Source of the DNA: Lepas anatifera
Taxonomy: Eukaryota; Arthropoda; Thecostraca; Lepadidae
Length of the DNA: 64,000 nt
Assembly: GCA_034440635.1 (NCBI GenBank)
Contig: JAOTON010000972.1
Span: 991,001-1,055,000 of the forward strand
Reading direction: 5' to 3'
Shown: one piece after another, positions 1 through 11,960 of the stretch
Layout: the number at the start of each line of letters is the position of its first letter
Numbering within the stretch: position 1 is the first letter of the stretch
Position numbers and translations under genes: made by a program
The notes under the pieces: model-generated
What the model was told of the DNA's origin: nothing
The model's input: only the letters and a program-made list of their open reading frames with translations
The model's database searches: none

Positions 1-236
1 GAAGAGTTATGTGTTTTGAGATTTTTGAAACGAAAATATGTATTCTTCTGTCACGCGAGTGTAGAACTGCAAGAAATGCACGTTGTAGAAGGCTGAAAAT
101 TAAAGTATCCAAAATTTTTACAGGCAAATTCTTTCAAGTCTTTCAGTATTGTTTCCAAAAGAGAGAGCGGCAATTATTTTGATATCTCCTAAGTCCCGGA
201 CAACCAAACTAACAAATTGAGCACGTATGTGGTAAA
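1..236 (+). other. 5' flank / probable 5' UTR of the Ly6 gene
   Basis: AT-rich sequence upstream of the first coding ATG at 237. I see no clear TATA or initiator arrangement and no open exon-like coding. It probably contains the 5' UTR, but a transcription start cannot be placed from sequence alone. Confidence 0.3.
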
Positions 237-324
237 ATGGCTGTGATGCATCTAAGCGAGTTTCAACAACTCGCCCTCTGGACTGTTTGCATACAGATTG
301 TGGTAATTTCGCATCGAACTGAAG
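237..324 (+). CDS. Ly6/uPAR three-finger protein, exon 1 (signal peptide)
   Basis: First coding exon of a secreted Ly6/uPAR-domain protein. The ATG at 237 opens a 29-codon segment with a hydrophobic core (LALWTVCIQIVVIS, about residues 12-25), a typical signal peptide, then HRTE. It ends at a consensus donor, AAG|GTAAGC, in phase 1 (one leftover G). That G plus the first two bases of exon 2 make the Gly before LQCFTC. The proposed four-exon gene totals 804 nt: 267 codons plus stop. Proteins of this family are small extracellular, disulfide-rich and often GPI-anchored, and several insect members modulate ion channels or septate junctions; the specific role here is unknown. A second ATG at 246 is a less likely start because it shortens the n-region. 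Confidence 0.75.
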
Positions 325-457
325 GTAAGCCTGCTCTCAATTTTTTTCTCAAGTTTCATTCGTAATGTACTGATTGAATGTAGGTTTTGATGCTTTAAAT
401 ACCTGGTCATGGTATAGAGGCCATTTCGAGTTTCGGGATCCCATATTTCGCATCTAA

Positions 458-1562
458 CCCCCCGTCCTAACCGGACGGTTGCCGACCGTCGCCGACGGTC
501 GACGACCGTCCGCTTGCAGAGTGGTAATTCTTGAGTTTTTGCCGGCAGAGGAAAGGTTCAGCTTTGGTAGCAATCTGGTAGCTCAAGTTGCGACGATCTG
601 TTGTTCGCCAACAATCAAAACTTACCTAGTATCAAGAACTATTAAAAGAACGATTTAGGAGAAAGAGGTAATCATGTCCGGTTTCCATAGATTTTTCAGC
701 ATGAATTCCAATTTGAATTATTATTCTAGAACATGTATTACATTTAATGACTAAAAACAACAGCAAATAACACGGATATCGGCTTCTGACGCAGACATTG
801 TTCAACTTTTGCGGCGACGCGTTGCAACGTCGTGCGACGCGTTCGGCAGTGCGTACTGTGTCCTCACTGAAATCCCGGTCGTTGCGGCAGATCGACGGCG
901 TGCGACGACCTGCGACGCGTTGCGTCTTGGTTAGGACACCGGGTAAGACTGAGTAGTCAAGATCGGCGGATGCGGTTTTTGGCAGAATGATAATATAGAG
1001 ACTAACCTGGTGTCCTAACCAAGACGCAACGCGTCGTAACGCGTCGCACGCCGTCGATCTGCCGCAACGACCGGGATTTTCGGTCAGGACACAAAACGCA
1101 CTGCCGCAACGCGTCGCACGGCGTTGCAACACATCGCAGCAAAATTTGAACAATGGCCAACTTTTAACGCCGACGGTCTGCGTCAGAAGCCGATATCTGT
1201 GTTATTTGCTGCTTTTTTTAGTCATTAAATGTAAAACATATTTTAGAATAATAATTCAAATTGGAATTCATTCCGAAAAATCTATGGAAACTGGACATGA
1301 TTACCTTTTTCTCCTAAATCGTTTTTTAATTGTTCTTGATGCAATCTATGGAAACTGGACATGATTACATTTTTCTCCTAAATCGTTTTTTTAATTGTTC
1401 TTGATGCCAGCTAAGTGTTGATTGTTGGTAAACAACAGTTCGTCGCAACTTGAGCTACCAGATTGCTACCAGAGCTGAACCTTTCCTCTGCCGGCTAAAA
1501 CTCCAGAATTACCACTCTGCAACTGACGCCGACGGTCGGCGACCGTCCGGTTAGGACGGGGG
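458..1562. mobile_element. 1.1-kb foldback (long inverted repeat) element, possible Harbinger-like MITE
   Basis: The outer ends are inverted copies: CCCCCGTCCTAACCGGACGG at the left and its complement at the right. The two halves (about 458-950 and 1011-1562) are reverse complements over most of their length, with a spacer of about 60 bp. The flanks on both sides are TAA (455-457 and 1563-1565), which fits the 3-bp TWA duplication of PIF/Harbinger elements. The right arm has an extra internal tandem duplication around 1265-1400. Open frames inside are antisense mirror images of each other and carry no recognisable domain. It lies in intron 1 of the Ly6 gene. Confidence 0.7.
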
Positions 1563-1565
1563 TAA

Positions 1566-2113
1566 GTTTTGACTGACCAGTCTTTTGCATCTGATCAGTG
1601 ACAGTTTGTGCGTTTCTCTGAATTGTAAATTCCAAAGTAATACCGTGTCGAAGATGACAATGAAAAATATTCAGTTTTCCATCTCGGATTAAAAAAAATT
1701 AGTCTAAAAATAGCATTCATCATCTGATAAGGAATCATTTCCATTCGTTTTCAAACTGAAAATGCAATCTGATATGGTTAATGGAGTGCTTGCAGGGACG
1801 TCAGCAGGGACGTGAATTGTTTAGGGACGTGAACTGATTGGAGGCGACAAAATTTAAAACAGCGTACGTAACCACCTTATAAAAAGATGCTAGTAAAATA
1901 AAAAAACGTTATTTAGCCTTTCCAAGCTCTTTCGGGGCACCCCGTATATGACAAACCAAATGCCTTAAACATGACAAACACGAAAATTTAAAGGATTTTC
2001 TAGCATAAGTCCGTCCTTTCATATGCAGCACCCAGGCACTCTTAAAGTAATATAATTCCACACCCCTGCACGTCAGGACAATAGCAAATAACTGGTTTTG
2101 TCGATATTTTCAG
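1566..2113. other. Intron 1 remainder, nothing recognised
   Basis: AT-rich sequence between the foldback element and exon 2. It ends in a usable acceptor (GTCGATATTTTCAG). No repeat or coding signal recognised. Confidence 0.4.
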
Positions 2114-2251
2114 GTCTGCAGTGCTTTACCTGTCATGGCAAGATACATCATGGCTGCACTAATGCAGAGTTGAAAGCCGGTCACACGAAAGCCATGTATT
2201 CGAAAACATGTGCTGGTGAAGATACACTTTGCGTCAAAATATCGACTAAAG
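2114..2251 (+). CDS. Ly6/uPAR three-finger protein, exon 2 (first half of domain)
   Basis: This exon begins after TTTTCAG in phase 1 and ends at AAAG|GTAAGA, again in phase 1. It encodes GLQCFTCHGKIHHGC, then KTCAGEDTLCVKIS. The CxxC next to the mature N terminus, followed by three further cysteines, matches the first five cysteines of a three-finger domain. The ...DTLCVKI... segment resembles the corresponding strand in insect Ly6 proteins. The reading frame closes soon after the donor, so a spliced partner is required. It cannot join exon 4 directly because exon 4 starts in phase 0. Confidence 0.8.
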
Positions 2252-2594
2252 GTAAGATAAAGTTACCCATTCTTGTATTGTCTTTGTCTAGGCTGGAGAT
2301 CTCTTATCGACCCAGAGGGAAGGGTTCCTGAGTGGAGTAATGCTGTCACTGTAATACAAGCCCTATACAGAGCCTATGGGAGACCCAAGATGCATGGGGG
2401 GGGGGTTCCTGAGCCCCTAACTCTACAAAGATCTTCACCCATGATCTAGGCCTTTGATCAAAGGTATGTACAAACCTACTTGATATTGAAGTAAGAAAAT
2501 GAGCTGATAGGTATCCTTGCGAGACTTATGGACTACACGATATACCTACCACTCGAAAGATATACGCGAACTGTGATTTCCAAAGTGATGACTA

Positions 2595-2955
2595 CATATG
2601 TAAGCCATGGGCGAATCCAGTGGGGGGGGACAAGTGCGTGTGAACTCAGATTTTCAAGGTGATGACAAGATGCGTTAGTGATAGGTATATCGATCCAGGG
2701 GGCGAGGCAAAAGGCGCACTTGCCCCCCTCCCATCATTCCTCGTCACCCCCGCCCTAAAAGGTCGATGACGTTCGCCTGAAATGCTGCTTTCCACCCCTG
2801 CTCTCTCTCAGGATGCAAGTAGTTGATTTCATGCCCACCTGGTACGTTTTTCCCTCCAAAAGTAGCGTCCCCTAGTCCAGATGTGCCGCCCTCATCCCCC
2901 TACACCATGTGCCTCCCCCTCCCACCGATTGGGAGTCCTGGATCTGCTGAAATGT
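2595..2955. repeat. Debris of the GGATCC-type MITE family
   Basis: Contains GGGCGAATCCAGTGGGGGG near 2609, GATCCAGGGGGCGAGG near 2692 and GAGTCCTGGATCTGCTG near 2932. These are degenerate terminal pieces of the CAGTGGCGGATCC family seen intact at 18454-18813. Confidence 0.5.
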
Positions 2956-3013
2956 TACTGCTTGAGTAATTGATTAGGAGGGAACTGGCGATTTTTCATC
3001 ATATAAATTTTGT

Positions 3014-4570
3014 TTAACCCTATTTCCGGCAGGGGGGCTAATATTGCTCCCCTTCAGGTTTTTCAAGAATATCTCCGAAACGGCTTGCGATAGAACTTTG
3101 AAACTTCCTGACTTTTCCTAAAACTAGTACAGGCAGGTTTTCTAAAAATTTGAAGATTATATATTTATCAGGGGCGGAGCCATGGCTGGGTTTTGGGGAG
3201 GTTCTATCCACAAACCAAGTATTATCGTATGCGGTGGGTTCTTTGTAAAAGGAAGCCGTCTCTGTTGATCCTGATACCAGTTATATGGTTTTATTATATC
3301 ATTTGTTATGTGAGATGATAGTGCATTCACAATTGTCACTATTTGTATTTATCAGGGGCGGTTACAGCAGTTCAAAATGGGGGGAATGTTATCAAGAAGG
3401 ACTAAACGTTAGTAAGTGAGAAGACTGCTTACAGCCGTGCCAGGGCAAATACAATTGGCATGGGCGCCGAGTGGGGGGACGGGGACGCGCCCCTTACCGG
3501 GGGCGCCCCAAATTTTGGGTGGTTGGCTGTCGAATGTCAAATTGCCTCCCAGTACCCGCGCCATGACAATTGGGTATATGAAAATTCAAAATAGTTATAA
3601 CCCAATTTTAGATTACTAGAGGCGTGTCCAGTCACTATAATGTAGAGTAAATCACAAATATAAAATCATATGTTTGCTCACTTAGAGCTTTGTGCGAGAC
3701 TAGCATGCTCTGTATGTATTCAGTTTCAGGAGCGAATAAGGAAATATTTTGCCCATAGGCAGATCACGGAGACAACAGCATACGGAACGTGTTACCAATG
3801 GCGAAAAAGTGTCAGTATTTGAGAGGGTAACATTACATTTTCAAAATATATCTTCCCAGTCAGTATCACCGCCGCGACTCAATATCGTCGTATATTGAAA
3901 ATGTGTTTCCAATCACCCCCATCCCCCACGACGAGAGTCCTTGATCCGCCTATGTCACACCCCTTTCCCAGAGCTGCCATGGGAGGGTAAAAATTATCAG
4001 AAATAAATTTAAACTAGTCGAGGGACCAATATACTCATGCATACCACTCGTATATTGTTGGTATGTATTTTACCCCACTATTTTACCTTACTGCATCCGC
4101 CCCTGATGAGTATTTAGTTTTTTTCATTTATTTATGTGTCTAAGATGCCAAGCAGTATATGACGGCTTCTAATCCGCGTAACAAAAACTTTTTAGGTTGT
4201 ATATACTTTCCCCTCATAGTCCTGGCCCTGGAACTGCCATTGAATTTCGAATCTTTGCGTAACTCGAGTATATGACAATTTTGAGTCGATTATTTGTAAA
4301 TCTGAACTAGTTTTGTGAAAATCGTACAACAGAGAGAAGGGTTATGGAAAATGTAAAAAATACACAAAAATTGTATATTTTGCACGACCTTCCCCTTAAA
4401 AATCAAAAATTTTGATTTGTTTTTCAAAATAAAGTTTAGCGTCAGGGGAATCTATAGCACTTTGAATTTTCAACATCGGCCGGATAGATTACGAGATCTT
4501 AGGGGGCCGATATTGCCCCCACCTTGCCGGAAATAGGGGTAGCCGGGAGCCTGACGGAAATAGGGGTAAG
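3014..4570. mobile_element. TIR element with CCCTATTTCCGGC ends
   Basis: The left end is TTAACCCTATTTCCGGCAGG at 3014. The right end around 4515-4567 carries GCCGGAAATAGGGGTA, and the motif is repeated just outside it. The inverted ends and a TTAA at the left suggest a non-autonomous DNA element. Pieces near 3165-3480 look like nested G-rich MITE fragments (ATCAGGGGCGGA at 3169 and ATCAGGGGCGGT at 3353). A related right end sits at 49500-49640. No protein recognised. Confidence 0.5.
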
Positions 4571-4663
4571 TTCCCAAAGCACCATTCTCGCAAATTTCTT
4601 CGACGAGTTGTTATCATTTAACTATTCGCATCGTACCTATGTCATATGGTTCATGTCTACGTA

Positions 4664-4889
4664 AACTGCCGGTTCCAGGGGGGGCAAAGCGGTCGTGACC
4701 CTCTCCAAAGCCTAAAATAGCATCTTTTGGTCACCCCAAAAGGACCAAATTTTAGCCGTTTTTCCTTAAAAATATTGTTTTCGCAATTTTTTTCTTCTCA
4801 ATTCAGCCCAAAAAACATTGGTTTGGCCCCCTTAAGGAAAGGTATCTTGGGTTTGCCCCCTTCAAAAAGTGCTCCTGGATCCGCCAATG
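4664..4889. mobile_element. Small hAT-type MITE (GGATCC family)
   Basis: The ends are CTGCCGGTTCCAGGGGGG and CTCCTGGATCCGCCAATG. Near-perfect 8-bp flanks TCTACGTA (4656-4663) and TCTACATA (4890-4897) fit a hAT target duplication. Confidence 0.55.
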
Positions 4890-4950
4890 TCTACATAAGA
4901 AAATATTTCGTTGTAAATGTTCGTAACATTTATTAATTTTGCGTATCAAA

Positions 4951-5839
4951 TTAAAGGGGGCATCGATGACCCGCCTTTAATTCCGAAAATATGGGGTTAG
5001 CGCAAATTTATTAAGTGCGTTGGAAAGCTTGTATGAATTCAGTATGGGTTTATTAAACGTGTTTTAACGCTCAAGGTCAATGGTTTGACCTCCAGAGTTC
5101 AAATTGAGTCACTATAGTCTATTTCCTCTAAAATATGCAATGCCCAAGAATCATGGGCATAGCTGTCATGCCATTAGAGCTCTATTGAGGTCTGACATTT
5201 TTTTCAGGACACTCTGCGCTATTTAGAACGTCAAAGCCAGTAACGAGACATACACCACGATGTTTACTTCAGCGCTCTTGCTTGATGGGGTTAAAAGTTA
5301 TTGCCAAAATATTGTTTTGATCCCTGGTGACCTGTGATTATGTATGATAATTCAAAGGGCAGTTATTACCTCTGGAATCCGTGAAAGGTTGCCCAAGAAT
5401 GCCTCTCTGAGAAATCTGAGCATCTGCAATTATTTTTGTGACTTTTATATCATAAGGCAGTTTTCCCATGCTTTTTCTATCGCAGAGGTCACCTCGTGAC
5501 CTGACCTCAGGTCATCAAATCGAAAAATCCCGGATGTACATTTCGTATCCTCTGAAGGGGTCATCAAGTATAGAAAGTTCCAAATCGATTGGCCTAGAAA
5601 TTGTAACTATGGTAGAGCTCAAAAGGTGACGTGAGGTGGCCTTGTTTTACCTCGCCTGGTGACCTGACCTAGTGTGGCCAGGGGTAAAAAATTCAGGGAT
5701 GGTGGGAAAATGATAGGGTGAAAGGAAGACCCCTCACCCGCGATGCTGCACCTCGATGTTTGTATGTTATTCGGAAAAAATCTTCGTTTCTGAAAAACCA
5801 CGCGGGGGGCTTCGATGCACCCGGTGCGGCGAGGGCTAA
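4951..5839. mobile_element. GGTCA-rich TTAA element, degraded
   Basis: Starts at TTAA 4951 with GGGGGCATCGATGACCCGCC and ends near GCGGCGAGGGCTAA at 5835. The interior (TTAGCGCAAATTTA; GGTCAATGGTTTGACCTCC) is colinear with the copy at 36982-37942. It holds many TGACC/GGTCA words. No coding capacity. Confidence 0.6.
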
Positions 5840-7479
5840 AAAGAACAATGGAAACAATATTTTAGGCTGTTGGCAACTTATAATACAATGTTGCAATAGC
5901 AGAGGAATGGAGTATTGGGAAATGGATTCGCGGTTTTGAAAAAGTAGAGCTAGTATCAATAATGATTCCAACTGGACAAGGTACCCTAATTACCGGAAGC
6001 AGTTTATAACATTTGGTAACTGTGTGCACCTCTGCAAACATCTTAGTATGGAAATGCACAAGATAGGCGTTTGTACACAGGTACCAGAGGTCTAAAAATG
6101 TCTGGACTGTCCCCTACACAGACAAAACAATGATGAGATTGTCTCCTCCTCCTCCTCATTCCCCCTCCTTGACAGGAATAGGAGTAAGGTGGCAATTTTT
6201 TACGAGGTAATGTTATCAGAATCTTCATCAAAGAATCCTAAACAGTTGTTTAATGGGGAGACCGCTACATTGAACCGCAAAACTCCGCATAAACGCGTTA
6301 AATGTATGTCGCGACCGGGTCACGAACACGCATGCTTTGGATTTCCAGACCGTTGCGCTACCCACTCCGCTTCGCCGCCGCTGGCGTAGCGGCTCCGTAC
6401 CAAAAAATCTAGGACGCACATTTGCAGGGTCCTGGATAACTGATGTTGCGAGGAATTTTTATAGGTGCAATACTCTTTTACTGTTTGCTACACATTCACA
6501 ACTAAAGCGATATGCTGGAACACCTCGAGCAGTCATTTGTCCAAAATATCAGTTCGAATGAAAGCGCTAGTGCTTGAGGGCGTAATGCTGAAATGGATCG
6601 CGAAATGGTTTGTTTCAGAATAATAGATTGAACATCATCTATAACAGGGGTGGATGCAGAAATTGCTCAAGGAGGGGGCGAACCCTGACTGGGGGGTCCG
6701 GCCTCCTCAAGTAATAGCTTTGGGGGCCCGACCGTGCAAGGTATAAATCGTCACAAAAACGTAAATTCACATAAAAGTATGGAGGCAGACAAAAAAATCA
6801 TTCAACACCAATTTCGAAAGAAAAATTCCGAGAACTCCAAAAGTCCACAAAACTATGTACTGGCCCTAAAATCCCTGAGGTCCGTTCAACACTTGATTGG
6901 ATCTCCTCCATTCCAGGGACTGGCCAAATTTCAGCTAGGATCACCATCTCAGATCGATTATGAAAATATAAATATTTTGATGGTATAGATATATAAAAAA
7001 TCTTAGGCATGCTAGAGTATGGCAATAGCTAGGTCCAGCATGTTGTTTCCGTGAAATTGGCTCATTGTCTAAGCTCTTTCTCCCCCTTTCTCTCTCACTC
7101 GAAGGTTTTGCCTCCTAAAATTCCATGACAAAAACGAACTGCACTATACACCAAACGCAAGTTTATAAAAAAATAAATTATGGCACGAAAATTCGTCCCT
7201 TAAATGTCTGACGTATTTAAAAGCTTTCATTAAACCACTTCTTTTGGTACGTTTTCGTGTATAGAACCGTGGGTCCCGCGGGTGGGGGAACGGGGAGATG
7301 CGTCCCCCCACTTTTGAGAGTGGGAGAGGACGGAGTATATTCCTCCACCACTTTTCACGCAGGGTCCCATCACGTTGTCCCGAGTACTGAAACCATAGCG
7401 AATAACAAAAAGCGGGCCCCCTGAAAACACCAATTACAACCACAATTTCTCTCCAAAACATGACTGTGGGTACAGACGC
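5840..7479. other. Ly6 intron sequence, no gene recognised
   Basis: Mostly AT-rich unique-looking sequence with a G-rich patch at 6640-6730 (GTGGATGCAGAAATTGC...) that looks like a decayed GGATCC-type MITE end. A tRNA-like stretch on the - strand near 6318-6385 (loop TGGAAATCC; GTTCGTGACCC) may be a SINE head but is too degraded to call. Short open frames here lack family features. Confidence 0.3.
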
Positions 7480-7696
7480 CCAATTTGGTCTCTCAAGGAC
7501 CCTTCACTGGCTCAGGCTCACTGGCTCAGATCAAGTCAGAAACCTTCTGATAAATATTTTTTAGTGGGCCCCAGGCCAGCTAAATGGGTCCATCACCAAC
7601 CCAGGGTGCCAGACGAGCTAAGGGCTCTAAAAAGCTCATGGGGCCCCAGATCAGCACAATGAGCCCAGACAAACTAATTGTATCCATGCCAGTTAA

Positions 7697-8881
7697 CCCT
7701 TGCCCCGGTGGCGGGTACGAGCCACCTTCGCCCTGGTGGGGGGCTAAAAAAGACCCCCCACGATCTCAAAAACTAAGAGAGCTAGAAACGGCAATCGAAA
7801 GCTCTTCAAAAATAATGTCCAATATACTTCGGTCATTTTTCTTGTCAGGTCAATATCAAGGTCACCAGAGGTCAAAATAGGTCAAAATCCCTAATATGAG
7901 GTGTTTTAAGAAAACCTCATATATCTCAGAAACTATGATAGCTAGAAACATTTTTCTAAAAACCATCCAAAAGCTCTTGAGTTGTTCTTTCATTCAGTGG
8001 CCTTTATTTTTGTGTCAGGTCAAAGCCTAGGGAGCTACAGGTCACTAAATATTGGGCATATTCTTGGGAATGTCCATAGCCACACATGCATAAGGGTGTT
8101 TACTTTTTCGCTAATAGCTTCCAAACCAAACAAGATACAGCCATAGTTTATGCACCATTGAAATCCTCTCGTCAATACGAATCGAATGATATATGATATT
8201 TCTATGCCAGGTCAAATCTAAGAATTTGACCTGACCCAGGTCAATGGTCTGACCCAACTTGACCTGGTATAGTCATGATGTATATAATTTGACTTGCAGT
8301 GACTATACAAACACTTTGGTGACAAAATAAAAGTTCTATCTTATTTTATTTAAAATTTATAGATTAAAATACCAAAAAATGCTTATTTGACCTAAGGTGA
8401 CCCTTTAAAGGTCACAAGTCAAAATTTTTAGCATCAACTTCAGAAATGGGCTAAAAGCAAGTCGTAATCGATGTTTTAAGTTGATTCCATCTATACTTAC
8501 TGAGAAAAGCTCATTTCGTGATTTTCCCCATGTATTTACAATGGGGAGGTCATGCTCTGCACATGACCTTAGGTCACCAATATAAAAAATCCCAGAAAAA
8601 ATGTTGTAGCTCCTGGTGGGCCCAATATGTGGTATGAGTTTCAACTTGATCGATTAACCCTTTTTTTAGTTATGCGGTCCTAAGCATTTTTTGAGGTGAG
8701 GTCACTTTACCTGGCCTGGTGACCTGACCTGATATGATCTTGAGCTAAAATTTTCAGGAAAGATGTAAAAATAATGAGGGAACAGCTAGACTAAGTTTGG
8801 CGGCGCTGCGCGCCGCCGTTTTGTGGTCACTTAGGAAAAACCCGAAGGGGGGGTCTAAAAGACCACCCACCCGGGCGAAGG
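7697..8881 (+). mobile_element. GGTCA-rich TTAA element inserted in the GGGGCCC array
   Basis: Flanked by TTAA at 7693-7696 and 8882-8885. The ends are CCCTTGCCCCGGTGGCGGG and the complementary CCCGGGCGAAGG. The interior is dense in GGTCA/TGACC. A reverse-oriented, closely similar copy lies at 45650-46844. No transposase is encoded. Confidence 0.8.
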
Positions 8882-10453
8882 TTAAACAGGTCCAGTGCCA
8901 CTTCAGTGGACACCAATCCAGTTAGGGGCCCTAGGATCAAGTCAGGAACCCCTTATACAATTCCTCTCAGGGGCCCTAGGCTAGCTCAGGACTTCCTTTG
9001 ACATTCTACCTCAGGGGCCCTTTTTAGCTCAGGGGGCCCCAAACCAGCTTCAGCCCCAATATCACTCCAGTAAGCTCCTGCGCAATACCCTCCGAAGGAC
9101 CCAGAACAGTCCAGAGGCCTTTTGCGAAACTCGCTCTCAAGAGGTCCAGTGTCAATTCAGGAGGCTCAGGCCAACACACTCAGCTCAGGAGGCCCATACA
9201 AACTAAGAGGGCCAGACCAGCCGGGTGCCTCGAGGAACTCAAGGAGCACTTGTAAGCTGAAGGGACAGTAATCCAGCTAGGGCTATAGGACAGAGTCAGA
9301 AACCTTTTATGTAGCTCCTCTCAGGGGCCCTTACCAGCTAAGGTGACCCCCAACCAGGTTACGCCCCAAAGTCAGTAAGCTCCTTTTCAATACTCTCTCA
9401 GAGTACCAGATCAGTCCAGGGAACTCTTGCAAAACTCCCTCTCAGGAGGCCCAAACCCAACTCAGGGGACCCAAGATTAGCCGAGAGGGGCCATACCAGT
9501 TAAGAGGTTCCAGACCAGATAGGGGCCCCTAACGGCTCAAAAAGCGCCAGTGCCAGCACCGGGGTTTCAAGATCCGCGAGGGGACCCTAACCATCTAAAA
9601 GGGCCTCATATCAGCTCAGGGGCCAGATCCCTAAATCGCCTCAGCAGGCCCAAAAAAATCATTAAACGTAAGACCAGTAGGGCCCCCGACGATTTCAAGG
9701 GACCTAAATCAGCACAATAGGGTCCGGATAAGCTAAAAGACCCATACCCATTTAAAGGGCCCAATACCAGCTCAAGGGCCCTTACCAGCTTAAGAGACAC
9801 CAATCCAGATAGGGGCCTTATGAACAAGCCAGGGACCTCCTAAGTAAATCCTTTCAGAAGCCCTAGACCAGTTCATGGCCCCTGAGCCAGCTCAGGGTCT
9901 AAGGCTGATCCCGTAAGCTCATGTGCAATATCCTCTCACGGCCCCAGGACAGTCCAGGGCTACCTGCAAAACTCCCTCTCCGGCGGCTCAGAACCAACTC
10001 AGGGGGCCCCAAGACCAGCTGATACCAGTTAACAGATCCCGACAAGCACAGAGCGCTCCATTGCCAACACATGGGTTTCAAGATCAGTGTGGCGCCTGGT
10101 TATCTAAAGGGGCCCCAGATCAGCTGAGGGGACTCAATATCACGTCAGAGGACTCGCCAACAACTCAGGGGGCCCAGGTCTGTTCAGGAATCCCAAAGCC
10201 GCTCATGGGGTTCAGAAAAACTCACAGGACGATGCCGAGGGGCCTTAAGCTCAAGTCTAGAACTTCCGGTGCAAGAGTCTCAAGGGCCCCCAGAACAGCT
10301 TAGGGGCCCCTAGTGAAGCTCCATCTCAGTACGTATAAAACCAACTCAGGGGTTCCAGAATATCTCATGGGTTCCAGAACATCTCAGGGATCCCAAACAA
10401 TATGAGAGAGGCCCCATATCAATTCAGGAGGGTAAGACGAGAAAAATTGTTCC

Positions 10454-10641
10454 GGGAATGAGGTGGCTTAGTGGTTAGCACCCTTGTCTTCTAAGCCACT
10501 GGTCCCGGGTTCAAGTCCCGGCGGAGCCTCTGAATAAGTCGATCTGATCCCCAAAATCCCTTCCAACATGATGAGAGTTGGCGACGCCGTTTGACCCTGG
10601 CAGTTGGGCGTCGTAAAACTCCAACAATCAGTATTATTATA
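10454..10641 (+). mobile_element. tRNA-derived SINE, copy 1
   Basis: The tRNA-like head has A box TGGCTTAGTGG and B box GGTTCAAGTCC inside a CCCGG...CCCGG T-arm. It is followed by a conserved body (TGAATAAGTCGATCTGATCC; GTTGGCGACGCCG; CAGTTGGGCGTCGTAAAACT) and a short TATTATTAT tail. Copy 2 at 48645-48830 is nearly identical. The acceptor and anticodon arms do not pair well, so it is not a functional tRNA gene. Confidence 0.85.
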
Positions 10642-11169
10642 AAAGGCCCCTAAGAGCTCAGGGGTCCCAGTGTCGACTCACGGGTCCATATCAGCCTATG
10701 TGTCTCAAAATAAGCGGGCTCCAGAACAGCCCAAGGGCCACCTGCGAAACTTTGATCTCAGGAGGCCCAAATTCAACTCAGGGGTGCAGACCAGCTCAGG
10801 GGTCCGAAGACCATCTGGCAGGTCCCATAAAAGTGCAGGGGCCACGGACCAGATACGGGGCCCACGATGAGCTCAGGGGCTTATGTCCCAACTCTTAGAG
10901 GTCCAGTTTAGTCCAGGGTTCTCAAGATCACTGCAGGGGACCCGACCATGTAAAGGGCCCAGACCAGCTCAAGGGCCTACACCATCCCAGGGGTCCAAAC
11001 TCCTCTGTGAAAGACCGACTTAGGGTGCTGCTTAGTAGGGCTGATAATCCCGGGACATTTTGGCAATCCCGGGATCCCGGGATTCACCGACCCTCAATCC
11101 CGGGATATCCCGGGATCCCGGGATTAGGCAATTATTTTCAATAAACATGTCAAAAATTAGTGTCTGCTT

Positions 11170-11960
11170 TAGATAACGTATGTGGCGTATTCTATAAATG
11201 TAATTTATAGGATAGATTGTAAGCTTTGCGAACCAGGCAAGTCATTTTATATCGGTGAGAGCCAGAGGGCCGTTAGACTAAGATTTAACGAACACTTAGG
11301 TGATGCTAGATACAAGAGGCAGGAAACACCTTTCAGCCAACACAGATTAACCATGCATCCGAATGATGAGCTAACAGCAGACAACTTGAGCATCAAAATT
11401 CTAAAATACGCCAGTGATGGCCCAAACAGAAAAATCGCAGAATCATTGCTCATTCGGCGCTACAGACCTACTCTCAACACGCAAACATCTTCCTGGCAAC
11501 TCTTGCGGTAAATTCGACATACGGGGACACTTTCTCAGACGCATGCTCAGACATAACACACCATACACATTGTTCCATTTCACCTTTGGCAAGAGGGTAT
11601 TGGGACTGCCGACACTTTTGTTTCGACCAAAAGCTTACCTTAGGCCTCCAGTCACTCGGTATTTGGAAAAGGTTACCTCAGGCCTCTAGCCACCTCCATC
11701 TTTCACCCCTGCCTGACGACGGTCCAAGACCGAAACGTTGTATTTACTCATCCCACGCTTTTTCTTCTTGTCTTTACCTTGACGTGCCTTTTGGGCTTTT
11801 GGGCTTATACGTTTTAGTTTCTGGACTTTGGCTTTTAGGCTGCCAGTCTTTAGCGCTTTTACTGTCATCTGTATCATTTTTGGGTCCTAGGTCATTCCCA
11901 CAACACTCTGCGGTTTATGGCACCCTATCTTCAAGGCCTTCCGAGAACTTATTGTATTCT
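11170..11960 (+). pseudogene. Penelope-like element fragment with GIY-YIG endonuclease
   Basis: A 5'-truncated retroelement tail inside the hAT copy. The frame at 11182-11511 encodes VIYRIDCKLCEPGKSFYIGE, then RLRFNEHL, and a later ESLLIRR. This is the layout of the C-terminal GIY-YIG nuclease of Penelope-like elements, with a CxxC in the linker, YIG as the second motif, and downstream Arg and Glu. No reverse-transcriptase domain precedes it. It ends with LNTQTSSWQLLR, a usual finish for this domain. The 3' sequence carries a hammerhead-like motif (see 11711-11742). The downstream limit is approximate. Confidence 0.75.
11711..11742 (+). other. Hammerhead-ribozyme-like motif of a Penelope-like element
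   Basis: CTGACGA (core CUGANGA) at 11713-11719 is followed by a short hairpin GGTC-CAA-GACC and then GAAAC at 11732-11736. Penelope-like elements are known to carry minimal hammerhead motifs in their repeats. The GUH cleavage triplet and stem I are not clearly visible here, so activity is doubtful. Confidence 0.4.

Larger units (their letters stand above)
7480..11035. repeat. Degenerate GGGGCCC / CAGCTCAGG array, orientation A
   Basis: About 3.5 kb in which words such as GGGGCCC, GACCAGCTCAGGGG, CCAGTTCAGG and GGCCCAGACCAG recur every 20-60 bases, much diverged. The array is interrupted by a TTAA element (7697-8881) and by a SINE (10454-10641). A hAT transposon at 11036 splits it from its last fragment (15091-15150). 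The oppositely oriented counterpart lies at 17881-19136. Confidence 0.65.

Noticed and set aside
6318..6385. tRNA-Ser-like sequence on the - strand
   Set aside because: Only the loop TGGAAATCC and a poor B box are recognisable; the stems fail.
10454..10530. Possible functional tRNA gene
   Set aside because: A and B boxes and the T arm are good, but acceptor and anticodon stems do not pair and the same SINE body follows in two copies.
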